This document shows positions 27,376-36,118 of a stretch of 64,000 bases of DNA, piece by piece. A model generated the notes under the pieces. It did no database searches and was not told the DNA's origin. It was given only the letters and a program-made list of their open reading frames with translations. The translations under genes were made by a program, and so were the position numbers. Position 1 is the first letter of the stretch, and each line of letters begins with the position of its first letter. The DNA comes from Parageobacillus sp. KH3-4 (GTDB taxonomy: Bacteria; Bacillota; Bacilli; Bacillales; Anoxybacillaceae): contig NZ_AP025627.1 of the NCBI RefSeq assembly GCF_022846435.1, positions 2,638,001 through 2,702,000 on the forward strand, given 5' to 3'.

Positions 27376-29052
27376 TCATTCAACAGAAAAGATAAAAGGA
27401 TATAGCGGCTGTTTGCCATTGTGTACTTCCACTTCCACATCCGAATACGTTTCCTCAATATAAGAAACGATTTCTTCCACTTCCTCTTCTGTCGCTTCTT
27501 TTCCATATATCATTGTGACGATTTCGCTGTCTTCGTCAATTAACGAATGAAGCAATTGCTTTGTTACCGAAAGCTTATCCTTTTCGGCCGCGACGATTTT
27601 ATTATCGGCAAGCCCCATGTAGTCATTTTTTTTAATTTCTACCCCGTCGATCGTTGTGTCGCGTACAGCAAACGTAACTTGCCCGGTTTTGACGCGAGAC
27701 AAGGCAACGGTCATTGCTTTTTCGTTTTGTTCTTCAGAAAGTGACGGGTTAAACGCTAACAACGCCGACATTCCTTGCGGGACAGTCTTCGCTGGAATGA
27801 CGATCACTTTTTGGCTGACGACAGAGGCAGCTTGTTGCGCAGTCATAATAATGTTTTTATTGTTCGGCAACACGAATACCGTTTCGGCGTTAATGCTTTC
27901 AATCGCCTTTACGATATCTTCCGTGCTAGGGTTCATCGTTTGGCCGCCTTCAATCACGACGTGCGCGCCGATGCTTTTTAACAGTTCGGCAACGCCAGCT
28001 CCCATCGCGATTGCCACAATCCCGTATTTTTCTTTTTGTTTGGCGTTTGCCGCTCTCACAGCGGCATTGTCCTCTTTATTCACAATGTTTGCGTGTTGTT
28101 CGCGCATATTTTCGATTTTAATGTTGATTAAACTCCCGTATTTTTGCCCGTACGTCAATACTTCTCCAGGCTGCTCCGAGTGTATATGCACTTTTACAAG
28201 CTCATCATCGGCAATCACTAACAGCGAATCGCCGAATCGGCTTAAATCTTGGCGAAACGCTTCTTCGGAGAACGGATGCTTTTCTAGTTTATCGCGTTCA
28301 AACCGCACCATAAATTCGGTACAGTAACCAAACTCGATGTCGTCGGTATGAATGTGGCTTTGTGCACTTTTATGGTGTTCAGCCTTGATTAATTCTTGCA
28401 TGGAAACTTCCGCCGGCTTCCGATCAGCGACGCTTTCTCCTTTCAATCCGCTCAAAAAACCTTCATATACGTAGACAAGACCTTGACCGCCGCTATCCAC
28501 AACACCGACTTCTTTTAACACCGGCAATAATTTGGGGGTGCGTTGCAAAGATGCCTTTGCTTCTTTAACCACTTCTTCCATCACGACAACAATATCTCGT
28601 TCTTTTTTTGCGACTTCCACGGCCCGTTTCGCCGCGTCTTTCGCTACGGTTAATATCGTGCCTTCCACCGGCTTCATGACTGCTTTATAAGCGGTGGCGA
28701 CTCCTGCTTCAAGCGCAGCGGCAAATTCGACACTATTAATTTCTTGTTTCGTTTCAATCGCTTTCGCAAAACCACGGAACAATTGCGATAAAATCACTCC
28801 TGAATTTCCGCGCGCCCCCATCAACAATCCTTTTGCCAATGCGCTGCTGACTTTCCCAATATGATCGGAAATGTTGTCTTTTACTTCCTTCGCTCCAGAA
28901 GTCATGGACAAATTCATATTTGTGCCTGTATCGCCATCCGGGACCGGAAAGACGTTCAGCGCGTCGACAGCTTTAGCATTGTTGGATAAATGCGCTGCTC
29001 CTTGGAAGACCATTTCGGCAAAACGTCTTCCGTCAAGTGTCCTAATTGTCAC
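27376..29052 (-). CDS. fakA: Fatty acid kinase ATP-binding subunit FakA (YloV)
   Basis: Phosphorylates exogenous or recycled fatty acids presented by FakB proteins, feeding PlsX/PlsY. The 558-residue protein has an N-terminal DhaL-type nucleotide domain (NVFPVPDGDTGTNMNLSM, residues 33-50; GARGNSGVILSQLFRG), and a C-terminal DegV-like domain (VFVLPNNKNIIM). The start is GTG at 29050-29052 after AAGGAGGAGTTAG. It forms a pair with yloU. Older annotation calls it a dihydroxyacetone-kinase-like protein. Confidence 0.93.
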   Translation of the reverse strand: MTIRTLDGRRFAEMVFQGAAHLSNNAKAVDALNVFPVPDGDTGTNMNLSMTSGAKEVKDNISDHIGKVSSALAKGLLMGARGNSGVILSQLFRGFAKAIETKQEINSVEFAAALEAGVATAYKAVMKPVEGTILTVAKDAAKRAVEVAKKERDIVVVMEEVVKEAKASLQRTPKLLPVLKEVGVVDSGGQGLVYVYEGFLSGLKGESVADRKPAEVSMQELIKAEHHKSAQSHIHTDDIEFGYCTEFMVRFERDKLEKHPFSEEAFRQDLSRFGDSLLVIADDELVKVHIHSEQPGEVLTYGQKYGSLINIKIENMREQHANIVNKEDNAAVRAANAKQKEKYGIVAIAMGAGVAELLKSIGAHVVIEGGQTMNPSTEDIVKAIESINAETVFVLPNNKNIIMTAQQAASVVSQKVIVIPAKTVPQGMSALLAFNPSLSEEQNEKAMTVALSRVKTGQVTFAVRDTTIDGVEIKKNDYMGLADNKIVAAEKDKLSVTKQLLHSLIDEDSEIVTMIYGKEATEEEVEEIVSYIEETYSDVEVEVHNGKQPLYPFIFSVE

Positions 29053-29069
29053 CGACTAACTCCTCCTTA

Positions 29070-29432
29070 CTACGGATTCGTCACGCGAACCCCTTGAACG
29101 TAAATATTAATCGACTGTACAGAAAGACCTAACGTTTGGTCAAGCGTATATTTCACTTTTGTTTGCACGTTATGGGCAACTTCGGAAATTTTCGTTCCAT
29201 AGCTAACGATAATGTACATATCGATATGTACTTCGCCGTTTTCTTCGCGGACAATCACGCCTTTGGAAAAGTTTTCTCTCCGCAAAATTTCCGAAATCCC
29301 ATCTTTAATTTGGTTTTTCGACGCCATTCCGACGATTCCGTAACAATCCACCGCGGCACCGCCCGCAATCATTGCAATGACGTCGTTCGCAATTTCAATT
29401 CGCCCGTATTTCGTTTGCAATTCAATAGACAT
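29070..29432 (-). CDS. yloU: Asp23/Gls24 family protein YloU
   Basis: A 120-residue Asp23-type envelope-stress-associated protein of unclear biochemical role. Motifs include GRIEIANDVIAMIAGGAAVDCYGIVGMA near the N-terminus and VHIDMYIIVSYGTKISEVAHNVQ, both typical. No membrane segment or signal peptide is seen. It sits 17 bases before fakA, as in B. subtilis, and has its own promoter upstream (29472-29499). Confidence 0.93.
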   Translation of the reverse strand: MSIELQTKYGRIEIANDVIAMIAGGAAVDCYGIVGMASKNQIKDGISEILRRENFSKGVIVREENGEVHIDMYIIVSYGTKISEVAHNVQTKVKYTLDQTLGLSVQSINIYVQGVRVTNP

Positions 29433-29471
29433 GCTCGCTCCCCCTTCGGAATTGTTCGCATAGCTACAGCC

Positions 29472-29499
29472 ATTGTACTATAACATTTTCCTTTTTAAA
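29472..29499 (-). promoter_or_regulatory. Promoter for yloU-fakA
   Basis: Minus-strand -10 TACAAT (29472-29477) with a 16-base spacer to a weak -35 TTTAAA (29494-29499). It lies in the divergent 236-base gap shared with the plus-strand rpmB promoter. Confidence 0.5.
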
Positions 29500-29585
29500 A
29501 GTTGTCCCATCGCCCACTAGTATTATTTAGCCGAAAATAAAAATATATGTCAAGGATATTTTCTTGAAAGATAAAACATCATATA

Positions 29586-29619
29586 TTGAAATTTCACTGC
29601 TTGTATGATAAATTATAAT
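29586..29619 (+). promoter_or_regulatory. Promoter region for rpmB
   Basis: Two overlapping options: -35 TTGAAA (29586-29591) with 17 bases to an extended -10 TGA-TAAATT (29609-29614), or a perfect -10 TATAAT (29614-29619) with a poor -35. Start mapping would be needed to choose. Confidence 0.5.
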
Positions 29620-29668
29620 AGTGTTTTTTAGACTTACATGGAGCGGTACTAGTAAGGAGGGAAAAAAG

Positions 29669-29854
29669 ATGGCAAAATGCTTTGTGACAGGAAAGAAAAA
29701 ATCTTTCGGCAACTCACGTTCTCATGCGATGAACGCCAATAAACGCACATGGAAAGCAAATCTGCAAAAAGTTCGTATTTTAGTGGACGGTAAGCCAAAA
29801 CGTGTATGGGTGTCTGCCCGCGCGTTAAAATCCGGAAAAGTGCAACGTGTGTAA
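29669..29854 (+). CDS. rpmB: 50S ribosomal protein L28
   Basis: Large-subunit protein. The 61-residue sequence [23 protein letters not shown]... with [14 protein letters not shown] and [14 protein letters not shown] is L28. A zinc-type CxxC pair is absent (only one Cys), so it is a non-zinc form. Start ATG follows AAGGAGGGAAAAAAG; the frame is open a little upstream but that region is promoter. One of only two plus-strand genes here; it converges on spoVM through a shared terminator. Confidence 0.97.
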   Translation: MAKCFVTGKKKSFGNSRSHAMNANKRTWKANLQKVRILVDGKPKRVWVSARALKSGKVQRV

Positions 29855-29872
29855 TGACGGTTTGCTAATCAT

Positions 29873-29901
29873 AAAAAAAGCACCAAATTTGGTGCTTTTT
29901 T
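29873..29901. terminator. Two-way terminator between rpmB and spoVM
   Basis: Perfect palindrome: AAAAAAGCACCAAATTTGGTGCTTTTTT with A runs on one side and T runs on the other, so it can stop transcription from rpmB (plus) and from spoVM (minus). Confidence 0.9.
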
Positions 29902-29902
29902 C

Positions 29903-29983
29903 TTATCCTTTTTTAAAAGAATTTAGCATAGCACGCACAATCCCGCCGAGAAATTTCGGCAATTTAATGGTATAAAATTTCAT
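29903..29983 (-). CDS. spoVM: Stage V sporulation protein SpoVM
   Basis: A 26-residue peptide, MKFYTIKLPKFLGGIVRAML plus six more residues ending in KKG, nearly identical to B. subtilis SpoVM. It is an amphipathic helix that recognises the convex surface of the forespore and anchors SpoIVA for coat assembly. It starts at ATG 29981-29983 after GGAGGGAATCGG. It was found by reading the frame; it is too short for most gene finders. Location between rpmB and thiN is the same as in B. subtilis. It is direct evidence that the lineage sporulates. Confidence 0.97.
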   Translation of the reverse strand: MKFYTIKLPKFLGGIVRAMLNSFKKG

Positions 29984-30052
29984 TCCGATTCCCTCCTCAC
30001 ATCATCGTAACGCTCTTCGCCTCATCTTCTTTATCAGTATATTCGTTTCATT

Positions 30053-30700
30053 TTAAATCGTACCTGCATCGCTGCTTCTTATCATCATTAATATGCCTTT
30101 GGAAAAGGAAAAAGTACCGGAAGCTTGGATAAGTTCATTACTAATACATAGTGTCGACCCGCGAAAAATATGACAATTTGTTAGCGGATATTTAAACCCT
30201 TTCAACGTCATTCCTTTAATATCATCGGAAATCGGAAGGTAAGAAACGTAGCGGTATCGTTCATCATAAGAAACGGTGTGCGTGCCTGGAAGATGAATCG
30301 TCACAATATTTTGCTTGTCTATCATCTCGATCGGCTTTTCTGCATGTTTGATCAGCAATTGAACATTGCCGAATAAATGATCCAAGCGGCCGCCGGTTGC
30401 CCCGAAAATCCGGATTTTCTCTGCTTTTTGCTGCACCGCCCAATCAAGTGCAATCTCCATATCCGTTTTGTCTTTTTCCGCCGGCCATATGTCAAGATGG
30501 TCAAGCGTTTTTTGCAATGATACAATCTCTTCCGCCGTCAACGAGTCGAAATCGCCAAACGCCCTCACCGGCCGGATCCCTGCCTCAAGCAGCGTCTTTG
30601 TCCCGCGGTCTACCCCGATCCATCGCACATGTTCCCCATCATAACTAGAAAGAGAAGGAAGATGCTCATTCGGTCCTCCGCCGACAATATGAATAAACAT
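30053..30700 (-). CDS. thiN: Thiamine pyrophosphokinase
   Basis: Converts thiamine to thiamine pyrophosphate using ATP. The 215-residue protein begins MFIHIVGGGPNEHLPSL and shows the TPK core: GVDRGTKTLLEAGIRPVRAFGDFDSL, then EKDKTDMEIALDWA and FGATGGRLDHLFGN. It is 58 bases after rpe, separated by a terminator, with a GGAAGGGAG ribosome site. Same position as yloS in B. subtilis. Confidence 0.95.
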   Translation of the reverse strand: MFIHIVGGGPNEHLPSLSSYDGEHVRWIGVDRGTKTLLEAGIRPVRAFGDFDSLTAEEIVSLQKTLDHLDIWPAEKDKTDMEIALDWAVQQKAEKIRIFGATGGRLDHLFGNVQLLIKHAEKPIEMIDKQNIVTIHLPGTHTVSYDERYRYVSYLPISDDIKGMTLKGFKYPLTNCHIFRGSTLCISNELIQASGTFSFSKGILMMIRSSDAGTI

Positions 30701-30726
30701 ACGATTTCTCCCTTCCGAATTTTATT

Positions 30727-30757
30727 TTATAAAAGCGGAAGGCTGAATTGCCTCCCG
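30727..30757 (-). terminator. Terminator after rpe
   Basis: Minus-strand 9-bp stem GCGGGAGGC/GCCTTCCGC (one G-T pair), AATTCA loop, then TTTTATAAAATAAAATT. It ends the long priA-to-rpe run before thiN; the T run is broken by ATAAAA, so some read-through to thiN is plausible. Confidence 0.7.
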
Positions 30758-30758
30758 C

Positions 30759-31409
30759 TCAGTCCTCGCCGCGAATGGCGCGAATCGCCGCAGCGCGGTC
30801 GCGTTCATTATAAATGGCGGAACCAGCAACAAGCACGTTTGCTCCCGCTTCGATGCAAAGGCGAGCTGTTTCTGCATTGATCCCGCCATCCACTTCAATT
30901 TCTACAAACCGTCCTTTTTCTTTTACTAATTGCGCGACTTTCCTAATTTTTGGCAGTACAGATGGAATAAATTTTTGTCCTCCGAACCCTGGATTGACTG
31001 TCATCAATAACACTAAATCAACGTCATCGATCATGTGTTGAATCATTTCTACCGGCGTATGTGGATTTAAGACAACCCCAGCCTTTACCCCATGCTCTTT
31101 GATCAAATGAATCGTGCGGTGTAAATGCGGACACGCTTCGACATGGACCGATAAATAATCCGCACCTGCCTTTGCAAAAACAGGAATGTAGCGATCAGGC
31201 TCTTCAATCATTAAATGAACGTCTAAAGGCAGCTTTGTCACAGGACGAATCGCTTCGACAATTAGCGGACCGATTGTAATGTTTGGAACAAAGTGTCCAT
31301 CCATCACATCGACATGAATGTAATCGGCTCCGCCTCGTTCCACGTCACGGATTTCCTCGGCAAGCTGTGCAAAATTTGCAGATAAAATCGATGGCGCAAT
31401 TTTTACCAT
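30759..31409 (-). CDS. rpe: Ribulose-phosphate 3-epimerase
   Basis: Pentose-phosphate pathway enzyme interconverting ribulose-5-phosphate and xylulose-5-phosphate. The 216-residue TIM barrel has IAPSILSANFAQLAEEI, HVDVMDGHFVPNITIG with the metal His/Asp, MTVNPGFGGQKFI, and VDGGINAETA. An in-frame TTG lies two codons upstream inside the rsgA stop, but GAGGT is placed for ATG at 31407-31409, the family start. Last gene of the long cluster. Confidence 0.97.
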   Translation of the reverse strand: MVKIAPSILSANFAQLAEEIRDVERGGADYIHVDVMDGHFVPNITIGPLIVEAIRPVTKLPLDVHLMIEEPDRYIPVFAKAGADYLSVHVEACPHLHRTIHLIKEHGVKAGVVLNPHTPVEMIQHMIDDVDLVLLMTVNPGFGGQKFIPSVLPKIRKVAQLVKEKGRFVEIEVDGGINAETARLCIEAGANVLVAGSAIYNERDRAAAIRAIRGED

Positions 31410-31411
31410 AG

Positions 31412-32293
31412 TCAATACCTCGGCTTTCGTTCTTTCATTTCTTCGACAAAACTGATGTAATTCTCATACCGATAAGAAGGGATTTCCCCCGCTTCGACCG
31501 CTTCTCTCACAGCGCATTTCGGCTCCGCAATATGCAAGCAACCACGAAATTTGCACGCATCGCTTCGCTCGCGAAACTCTGGAAAATAAAGCGGCAGCTC
31601 ATCTATTTCCAACTCATCCAACTCTAGCGCACTAAACCCTGGCGTATCGGCAACGAGACCACCGCCAATTTCCAGCAATTCCACATGACGGGTTGTATGT
31701 TTTCCGCGCCCTAAATGCGTAGAAACATCATTTGTTTTTAGCTGCAAATCCGGGCGGAGTACATTTAAAAGCGAAGATTTTCCAACGCCGGATTGCCCAG
31801 CAAAAACGGAAACGCGGCCTTCTAAATATGAAAGCAGCCGTTCTACTCCCATTTTTGTGACAGTTGACGTTTCAATGACATCATAGCCCACTTGCTGATA
31901 GTCGCGAATATATTGTTCTATTGCTGGTTTTGTCTGATCGTCGACTAAATCCATTTTATTCACAACAACAACCGGACGAATATGTTTCGATTCGGCTAAA
32001 ACGAGAAAGCGGTCGAGAAGCTTTGCGCTAAAATCCGGCTCCACTGCCGAAAACACTAAAATCGCTTGTTCTACATTAGCGATTGGCGGACGAATAAGCC
32101 AGTTTTTTCGTTCGCGTATCTCCATGATATATCCTTCTGTCTCGCCTGTCGCCTGAAACACGACATGATCGCCGACGAGAGGAGTAATTTTCTGCTTTCG
32201 AAATACTCCTCTTCCCCGACATTGAAACACCTTTCCTTCCGATAACACATAATAAAATCCGCTTAACGCTTTAATAATCTTTCCTTCAGCCAT
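31412..32293 (-). CDS. rsgA: Small ribosomal subunit GTPase RsgA (CpgA)
   Basis: Assembly GTPase acting late in 30S maturation. The 293-residue protein has an N-terminal OB fold, a circularly permuted GTPase (NKMD before P-loop GQSGVGKSSLLN, then DTPGFSALEL) and a C-terminal zinc knuckle with Cys/His ligands (CKFRGCLHIAEPKC). In B. subtilis it is a target of PrkC; here it is four bases downstream of prkC, supporting the same link. ATG follows AAGGAGTGAGGCT. Confidence 0.96.
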   Translation of the reverse strand: MAEGKIIKALSGFYYVLSEGKVFQCRGRGVFRKQKITPLVGDHVVFQATGETEGYIMEIRERKNWLIRPPIANVEQAILVFSAVEPDFSAKLLDRFLVLAESKHIRPVVVVNKMDLVDDQTKPAIEQYIRDYQQVGYDVIETSTVTKMGVERLLSYLEGRVSVFAGQSGVGKSSLLNVLRPDLQLKTNDVSTHLGRGKHTTRHVELLEIGGGLVADTPGFSALELDELEIDELPLYFPEFRERSDACKFRGCLHIAEPKCAVREAVEAGEIPSYRYENYISFVEEMKERKPRY

Positions 32294-32297
32294 AGCC

Positions 32298-34259
32298 TCA
32301 CTCCTTTTGATGATTGTCTGGATATGGAATGGTTCCCTCGTCTTTTACTACATTGTTTACAATAACGCGATAATACGCCGTTTCCTTATATGGGATTTCA
32401 AACGTCACCGTTTCTTTTGTCGGTTCAGTCAAACGGTATGTTTTATATGGTGTCGTCATATTGTGATTAGCATCTTGAATATATAATTGTGCTTCAACAA
32501 CTTGGCCTTCTTCTTCCGGTTCATACGGAATTTCAATATCTTTAATCACCGTCTTTGTAGGGAGCGGCTCTCTGCCGCGCGAAATAATGACCGTAATCGT
32601 ATCTCCTCTGTCCACTTTTTCATTTGCTTTCGGCGTCTGCGAAATAACGAGCCCTTCCGGAACATTATCGGAATATTCGTATTGCATGTTCACATGCAGC
32701 TGCTGGTCATTGGCATAATCACGCACGCTCTTTTCCGTATACCCGGTCAAATCTTTTAGCGTTATTTTTTCCGGACCAAGACTGACAGTGAAAATCACTT
32801 CCGTTTCTTCGGGAACGACTTCGTCCCCTGCATAAGGAAATTGGTCGATAATCGTACCAAGCGGCTTATCGCTGTATCGTTCATTGCGCGTAATCTTCAT
32901 AAAATTTTCGTTTTTCAGTTGTTCTTCCGCCATTCCGATATCTTCGCCGATAAAATCGCCGAACTCCACTTTCTTTTTACCGATGCTTTTATAAATAATC
33001 ACAGCCGACCCTTTTTTTACCGTCATTCCCGCTTCTGGTTTTGTGCGCACTACTTTTCCTTCCGCGATTTTGTCATTCTCGACGTCAACGGTGTCTTTAA
33101 TCTCTAACCCCAGCGCCGACAGCTGTTCAACCGCCTTGTCATAATCCTTATTGATGACATTCGGCATCGTCACTTCCTTTGGAAAAATCAAATCAGGAAT
33201 CCACGTGACCACGCTCACTCCGGTCGCGACTAGAAACAAAAATAATGCGGTAAGCCAAGCAATCCATTTTCGCTTTTTTTTCGGTTTTGCTTCGTCTTTC
33301 TCTTCTTCCTGTTTTTCTTCGTAAACAATGGTTTGCTGCTCGCTCCCGGCGCTAATATAATTTTCTTTGATAATGGGAATCGCCTTTGTCGGCTCCTCGT
33401 CATCAGCAGGAATCACGAATTTTTGTTCGTTGACACGTTCTGGATCTAAAGCCGTGTGAATATCCTCGTTCATTTCCCTGACCGAACGGTAACGATAAAA
33501 CGGATCTTTCGCCGTCGCTTTCAAGATAATGTTCTCGACGCTTTGCGGAATGCTAGGATTCCACGCTTTGGGGGAAGGGGTTTCCGTTTGCAAATGTTTG
33601 AGTACAATCGATACGGCAGACTCGCCGGAAAAAGGAAGCCGCCCCGTTACTAATTCAAACATGACAATTCCTAAAGAATAAATGTCTGACTTTTCTGTCG
33701 CAATTCCGCCGCGTCCTTGTTCTGGCGACAAATAATGAACAGAACCGAGAACCGAATTGGTTTGCGTAATCGTAGTCGAGCTAAGGGCAACAGCAATCCC
33801 GAAATCGGTCACTTTCACATTTTCGTGCTCGTCCATTAAAATGTTTTGCGGCTTAATATCGCGGTGAATAATTCCGTTTTCATGGGCGTGCGCGATTGCG
33901 GATGTCAATTGTTCCATAATATGAAGCGCCTTTGGAACCGGGAGGGGGGCATGTTTGTGAATATATTGTTTTAATGTACACCCACACACATACTCCATGA
34001 CAATATAATAAATGCCTTCATCTTCTCCAACATCGTAAATGGTGACGATATTCTCGTGATTCAAGCTCGTTGCCGCTTGCGCTTCACGGCGAAATCGTCT
34101 AATAAACTGTTCATCATTGGCAAAATCTAAGCGCAGTACTTTCACGGCGACGTCGCGGTCTAAAATGATATCTCTCGCCAAATAAACGTTTGCCATCCCT
34201 CCGCCGCCAATTAAACGAATAATTTTATAGCGATCGTTTAACCGTTTGCCGATGAGCAT
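32298..34259 (-). CDS. prkC: Serine/threonine protein kinase PrkC with PASTA repeats
   Basis: Membrane kinase sensing muropeptides, linked to spore germination and stationary-phase control. The 653-residue protein has an N-terminal kinase (GGGGMANVY loop, K40, HRDIKPQN with D134, activation-loop threonines T162/T163/T165/T167), a basic stretch, one transmembrane helix (332-354) and three extracellular PASTA repeats (about 360-570) plus a C-terminal beta domain. ATG at 34257-34259 follows AGGTGATCCGC. Its start is directly after prpC, with the ribosome site overlapping the prpC stop. Confidence 0.97.
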   Translation of the reverse strand: MLIGKRLNDRYKIIRLIGGGGMANVYLARDIILDRDVAVKVLRLDFANDEQFIRRFRREAQAATSLNHENIVTIYDVGEDEGIYYIVMEYVCGCTLKQYIHKHAPLPVPKALHIMEQLTSAIAHAHENGIIHRDIKPQNILMDEHENVKVTDFGIAVALSSTTITQTNSVLGSVHYLSPEQGRGGIATEKSDIYSLGIVMFELVTGRLPFSGESAVSIVLKHLQTETPSPKAWNPSIPQSVENIILKATAKDPFYRYRSVREMNEDIHTALDPERVNEQKFVIPADDEEPTKAIPIIKENYISAGSEQQTIVYEEKQEEEKDEAKPKKKRKWIAWLTALFLFLVATGVSVVTWIPDLIFPKEVTMPNVINKDYDKAVEQLSALGLEIKDTVDVENDKIAEGKVVRTKPEAGMTVKKGSAVIIYKSIGKKKVEFGDFIGEDIGMAEEQLKNENFMKITRNERYSDKPLGTIIDQFPYAGDEVVPEETEVIFTVSLGPEKITLKDLTGYTEKSVRDYANDQQLHVNMQYEYSDNVPEGLVISQTPKANEKVDRGDTITVIISRGREPLPTKTVIKDIEIPYEPEEEGQVVEAQLYIQDANHNMTTPYKTYRLTEPTKETVTFEIPYKETAYYRVIVNNVVKDEGTIPYPDNHQKE

Positions 34260-34264
34260 GCGGA

Positions 34265-35014
34265 TCACCTACTTTCACGTTCCAATGAAAAATCGATAAT
34301 CGCCAATGTAATATTGTCTTCTCCCCCATGTTCATTCGCCAAGTCAATTAACGTTTGCGCCTTGTGCTCGAGCGTGCCGTCGGATGTTAAAATATGTATC
34401 ATCATCTGTTCCGATACCTTGTTGGATAAACCGTCCGAACATAGAAGCAACATATCATGCTCATCGATGCTGATCGTTTTCACATCCAATTTCACTTCTT
34501 GTTCTGTGCCGAGCGCACGCAGCAATATATTTTTACGCGGATGGTGTTCTGCATCCTCTTTGGAAATTTGCCCAGTTTTCACTAATTCATTGACAAGCGA
34601 ATGATCTTCCGTAATTTGTTGAAACCCGCTTTTATTTAACAAGTAGCAGCGGCTGTCGCCAATATGCCCGACCGTCGCAAACTGGTCGGTGCAAATCGCG
34701 CTGACGATCGTCGTCCCCATTCCTTGGCATTCCGCATGATTCAAGGAATGCTCAAATAAAATCCGGTTCACGGCTGCGACATGGTCTTTCAACCATTGTT
34801 CTGCGATATCCGGAGAAGAGATGTGCTCTGATTGTTCCCATTCTTTTTTTAAATACGAAATCGTCATTTCACTCGCGACATCGCCGGCACGATGCCCTCC
34901 CATTCCATCGGCGACAACCGCCAAATAATGTCCGTCTTTATTTTGAAAAACTCCGCCGCTATCTTCGTTGTGAGCCCGAATTTTGCCAACGTCGGTTTGA
35001 AAAACGACTTTCAT
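34265..35014 (-). CDS. prpC: Protein phosphatase PrpC (PP2C type)
   Basis: Metal-dependent phosphatase that reverses PrkC phosphorylation. The 249-residue protein has the PPM motifs: TDVGKIRAHNEDS, VVADGMGGHRAGDVAS, VGHIGDSRCYLL, LLCSDGLSNKV and EHGGEDNITLAII, with metal-binding Asp residues in each. The frame is open upstream into rlmN, but GAGGTGAAAG favours ATG at 35012-35014. Adjacent kinase and phosphatase genes form a matched pair. Confidence 0.97.
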   Translation of the reverse strand: MKVVFQTDVGKIRAHNEDSGGVFQNKDGHYLAVVADGMGGHRAGDVASEMTISYLKKEWEQSEHISSPDIAEQWLKDHVAAVNRILFEHSLNHAECQGMGTTIVSAICTDQFATVGHIGDSRCYLLNKSGFQQITEDHSLVNELVKTGQISKEDAEHHPRKNILLRALGTEQEVKLDVKTISIDEHDMLLLCSDGLSNKVSEQMMIHILTSDGTLEHKAQTLIDLANEHGGEDNITLAIIDFSLERESR

Positions 35015-35018
35015 TCTT

Positions 35019-36113
35019 TCACCTCGTCTCTTCTTTTCGCTCCTTCGCGCGAAGCTGCCCACATGCTGCGTCAATATCATGTCCTTGTTCGCGGCGAATC
35101 GTAACATTGATTCCGTGTTTTTTTAACGCGCGTTCAAATGCAAAAATTTGATCGCGCGGCGTCCGCACGTAATTTCGTTCTGGTACGTAATTAACCGGAA
35201 TTAAATTAACATGGCATTTCAATCCTTTAATAAGCTCGGCTAGCTGTTCCGCGTGTTCGATTTGATCGTTCACTCCGCCGAACAGTCCGTATTCAAACGT
35301 GACACGTCGCCCCGTTTTTTCGATGTAATAACGGACCGCGTCCATTAATTTTGGCAGCGGATACGCTTTATTGATCGGCATTAACTTTGTGCGCAGCTCC
35401 GTCGTCGGAGCGTGCAGCGAAATCGCAAAATTCACTTGCATCCCTTCATCCGCAAATTGGTAAATTTTCGGGATAATTCCGCTTGTCGAAACGGTGATAT
35501 GCCGGGCACCGATGTTCAACCCTTTTGCATGGTTGACGATTTTCAAAAATTTGATTAGTTCATCGTAATTGTCAAACGGCTCGCCAATTCCCATGACGAC
35601 AATGCTGCTTACGCGCTCTCCTTGCTCATCAAGCTCTTTTTGTACCTTTACGACTTGTGCTACAATTTCTCCTGCTTCCAAATGACGCTTCAGGCCGCCA
35701 AGCGTCGAAGCGCAAAATGTGCAGCCGATGCGGCAGCCCACTTGCGTCGTCACACAAATGGAATTTCCGTAATTATGGCGCATCAGTACCGTTTCAATCG
35801 AATATCCGTCGTGAAGCTCAAACAAAAACTTCATTGTGCCGTCTTTTGATATTTGTTTCACTAACGTTTTTAACGTTGTGATATCGAAATGCCCGCTTAA
35901 TTGTTCGCGCAACGTTTTCGGAAGATTCGTCATTTCCGAGAAATTGGTAACGCGTTTTTGATATAGCCATTCATATATTTGCGTGGCGCGAAACGGTTTT
36001 TCTCCTTGCTCAATGATCCAGTTTTTTAACTGTTCAAACGTAAGGGAATAAATTGACGGCAAATGTGATCTTGTTTGTTGGTTTTCCCGTTTTATTACAT
36101 TTGTTTGTTCCAA
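35019..36113 (-). CDS. rlmN: 23S rRNA / tRNA adenine C2-methyltransferase RlmN
   Basis: Radical-SAM enzyme methylating A2503 of 23S rRNA and A37 of some tRNAs. The 364-residue protein has the iron-sulfur cluster motif C127-x3-C131-x2-C134 in GCRIGCTFC, then MGIGEPFDN, and a conserved C-terminal Cys in DIDAACGQL. The start is TTG at 36111-36113, preceded by AAGGTG eight bases away and just after the rsmB stop; an internal ATG would cut the conserved N-terminal region. Confidence 0.95.
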   Translation of the reverse strand: MEQTNVIKRENQQTRSHLPSIYSLTFEQLKNWIIEQGEKPFRATQIYEWLYQKRVTNFSEMTNLPKTLREQLSGHFDITTLKTLVKQISKDGTMKFLFELHDGYSIETVLMRHNYGNSICVTTQVGCRIGCTFCASTLGGLKRHLEAGEIVAQVVKVQKELDEQGERVSSIVVMGIGEPFDNYDELIKFLKIVNHAKGLNIGARHITVSTSGIIPKIYQFADEGMQVNFAISLHAPTTELRTKLMPINKAYPLPKLMDAVRYYIEKTGRRVTFEYGLFGGVNDQIEHAEQLAELIKGLKCHVNLIPVNYVPERNYVRTPRDQIFAFERALKKHGINVTIRREQGHDIDAACGQLRAKERKEETR

Positions 36114-36118
36114 TGAAG

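Noticed and set aside
27656-28327. Long plus-strand open frame (about 223 codons) inside fakA
   Set aside because: Antisense shadow of a conserved gene; low-complexity Ser/Thr/Ala sequence and no start signal.
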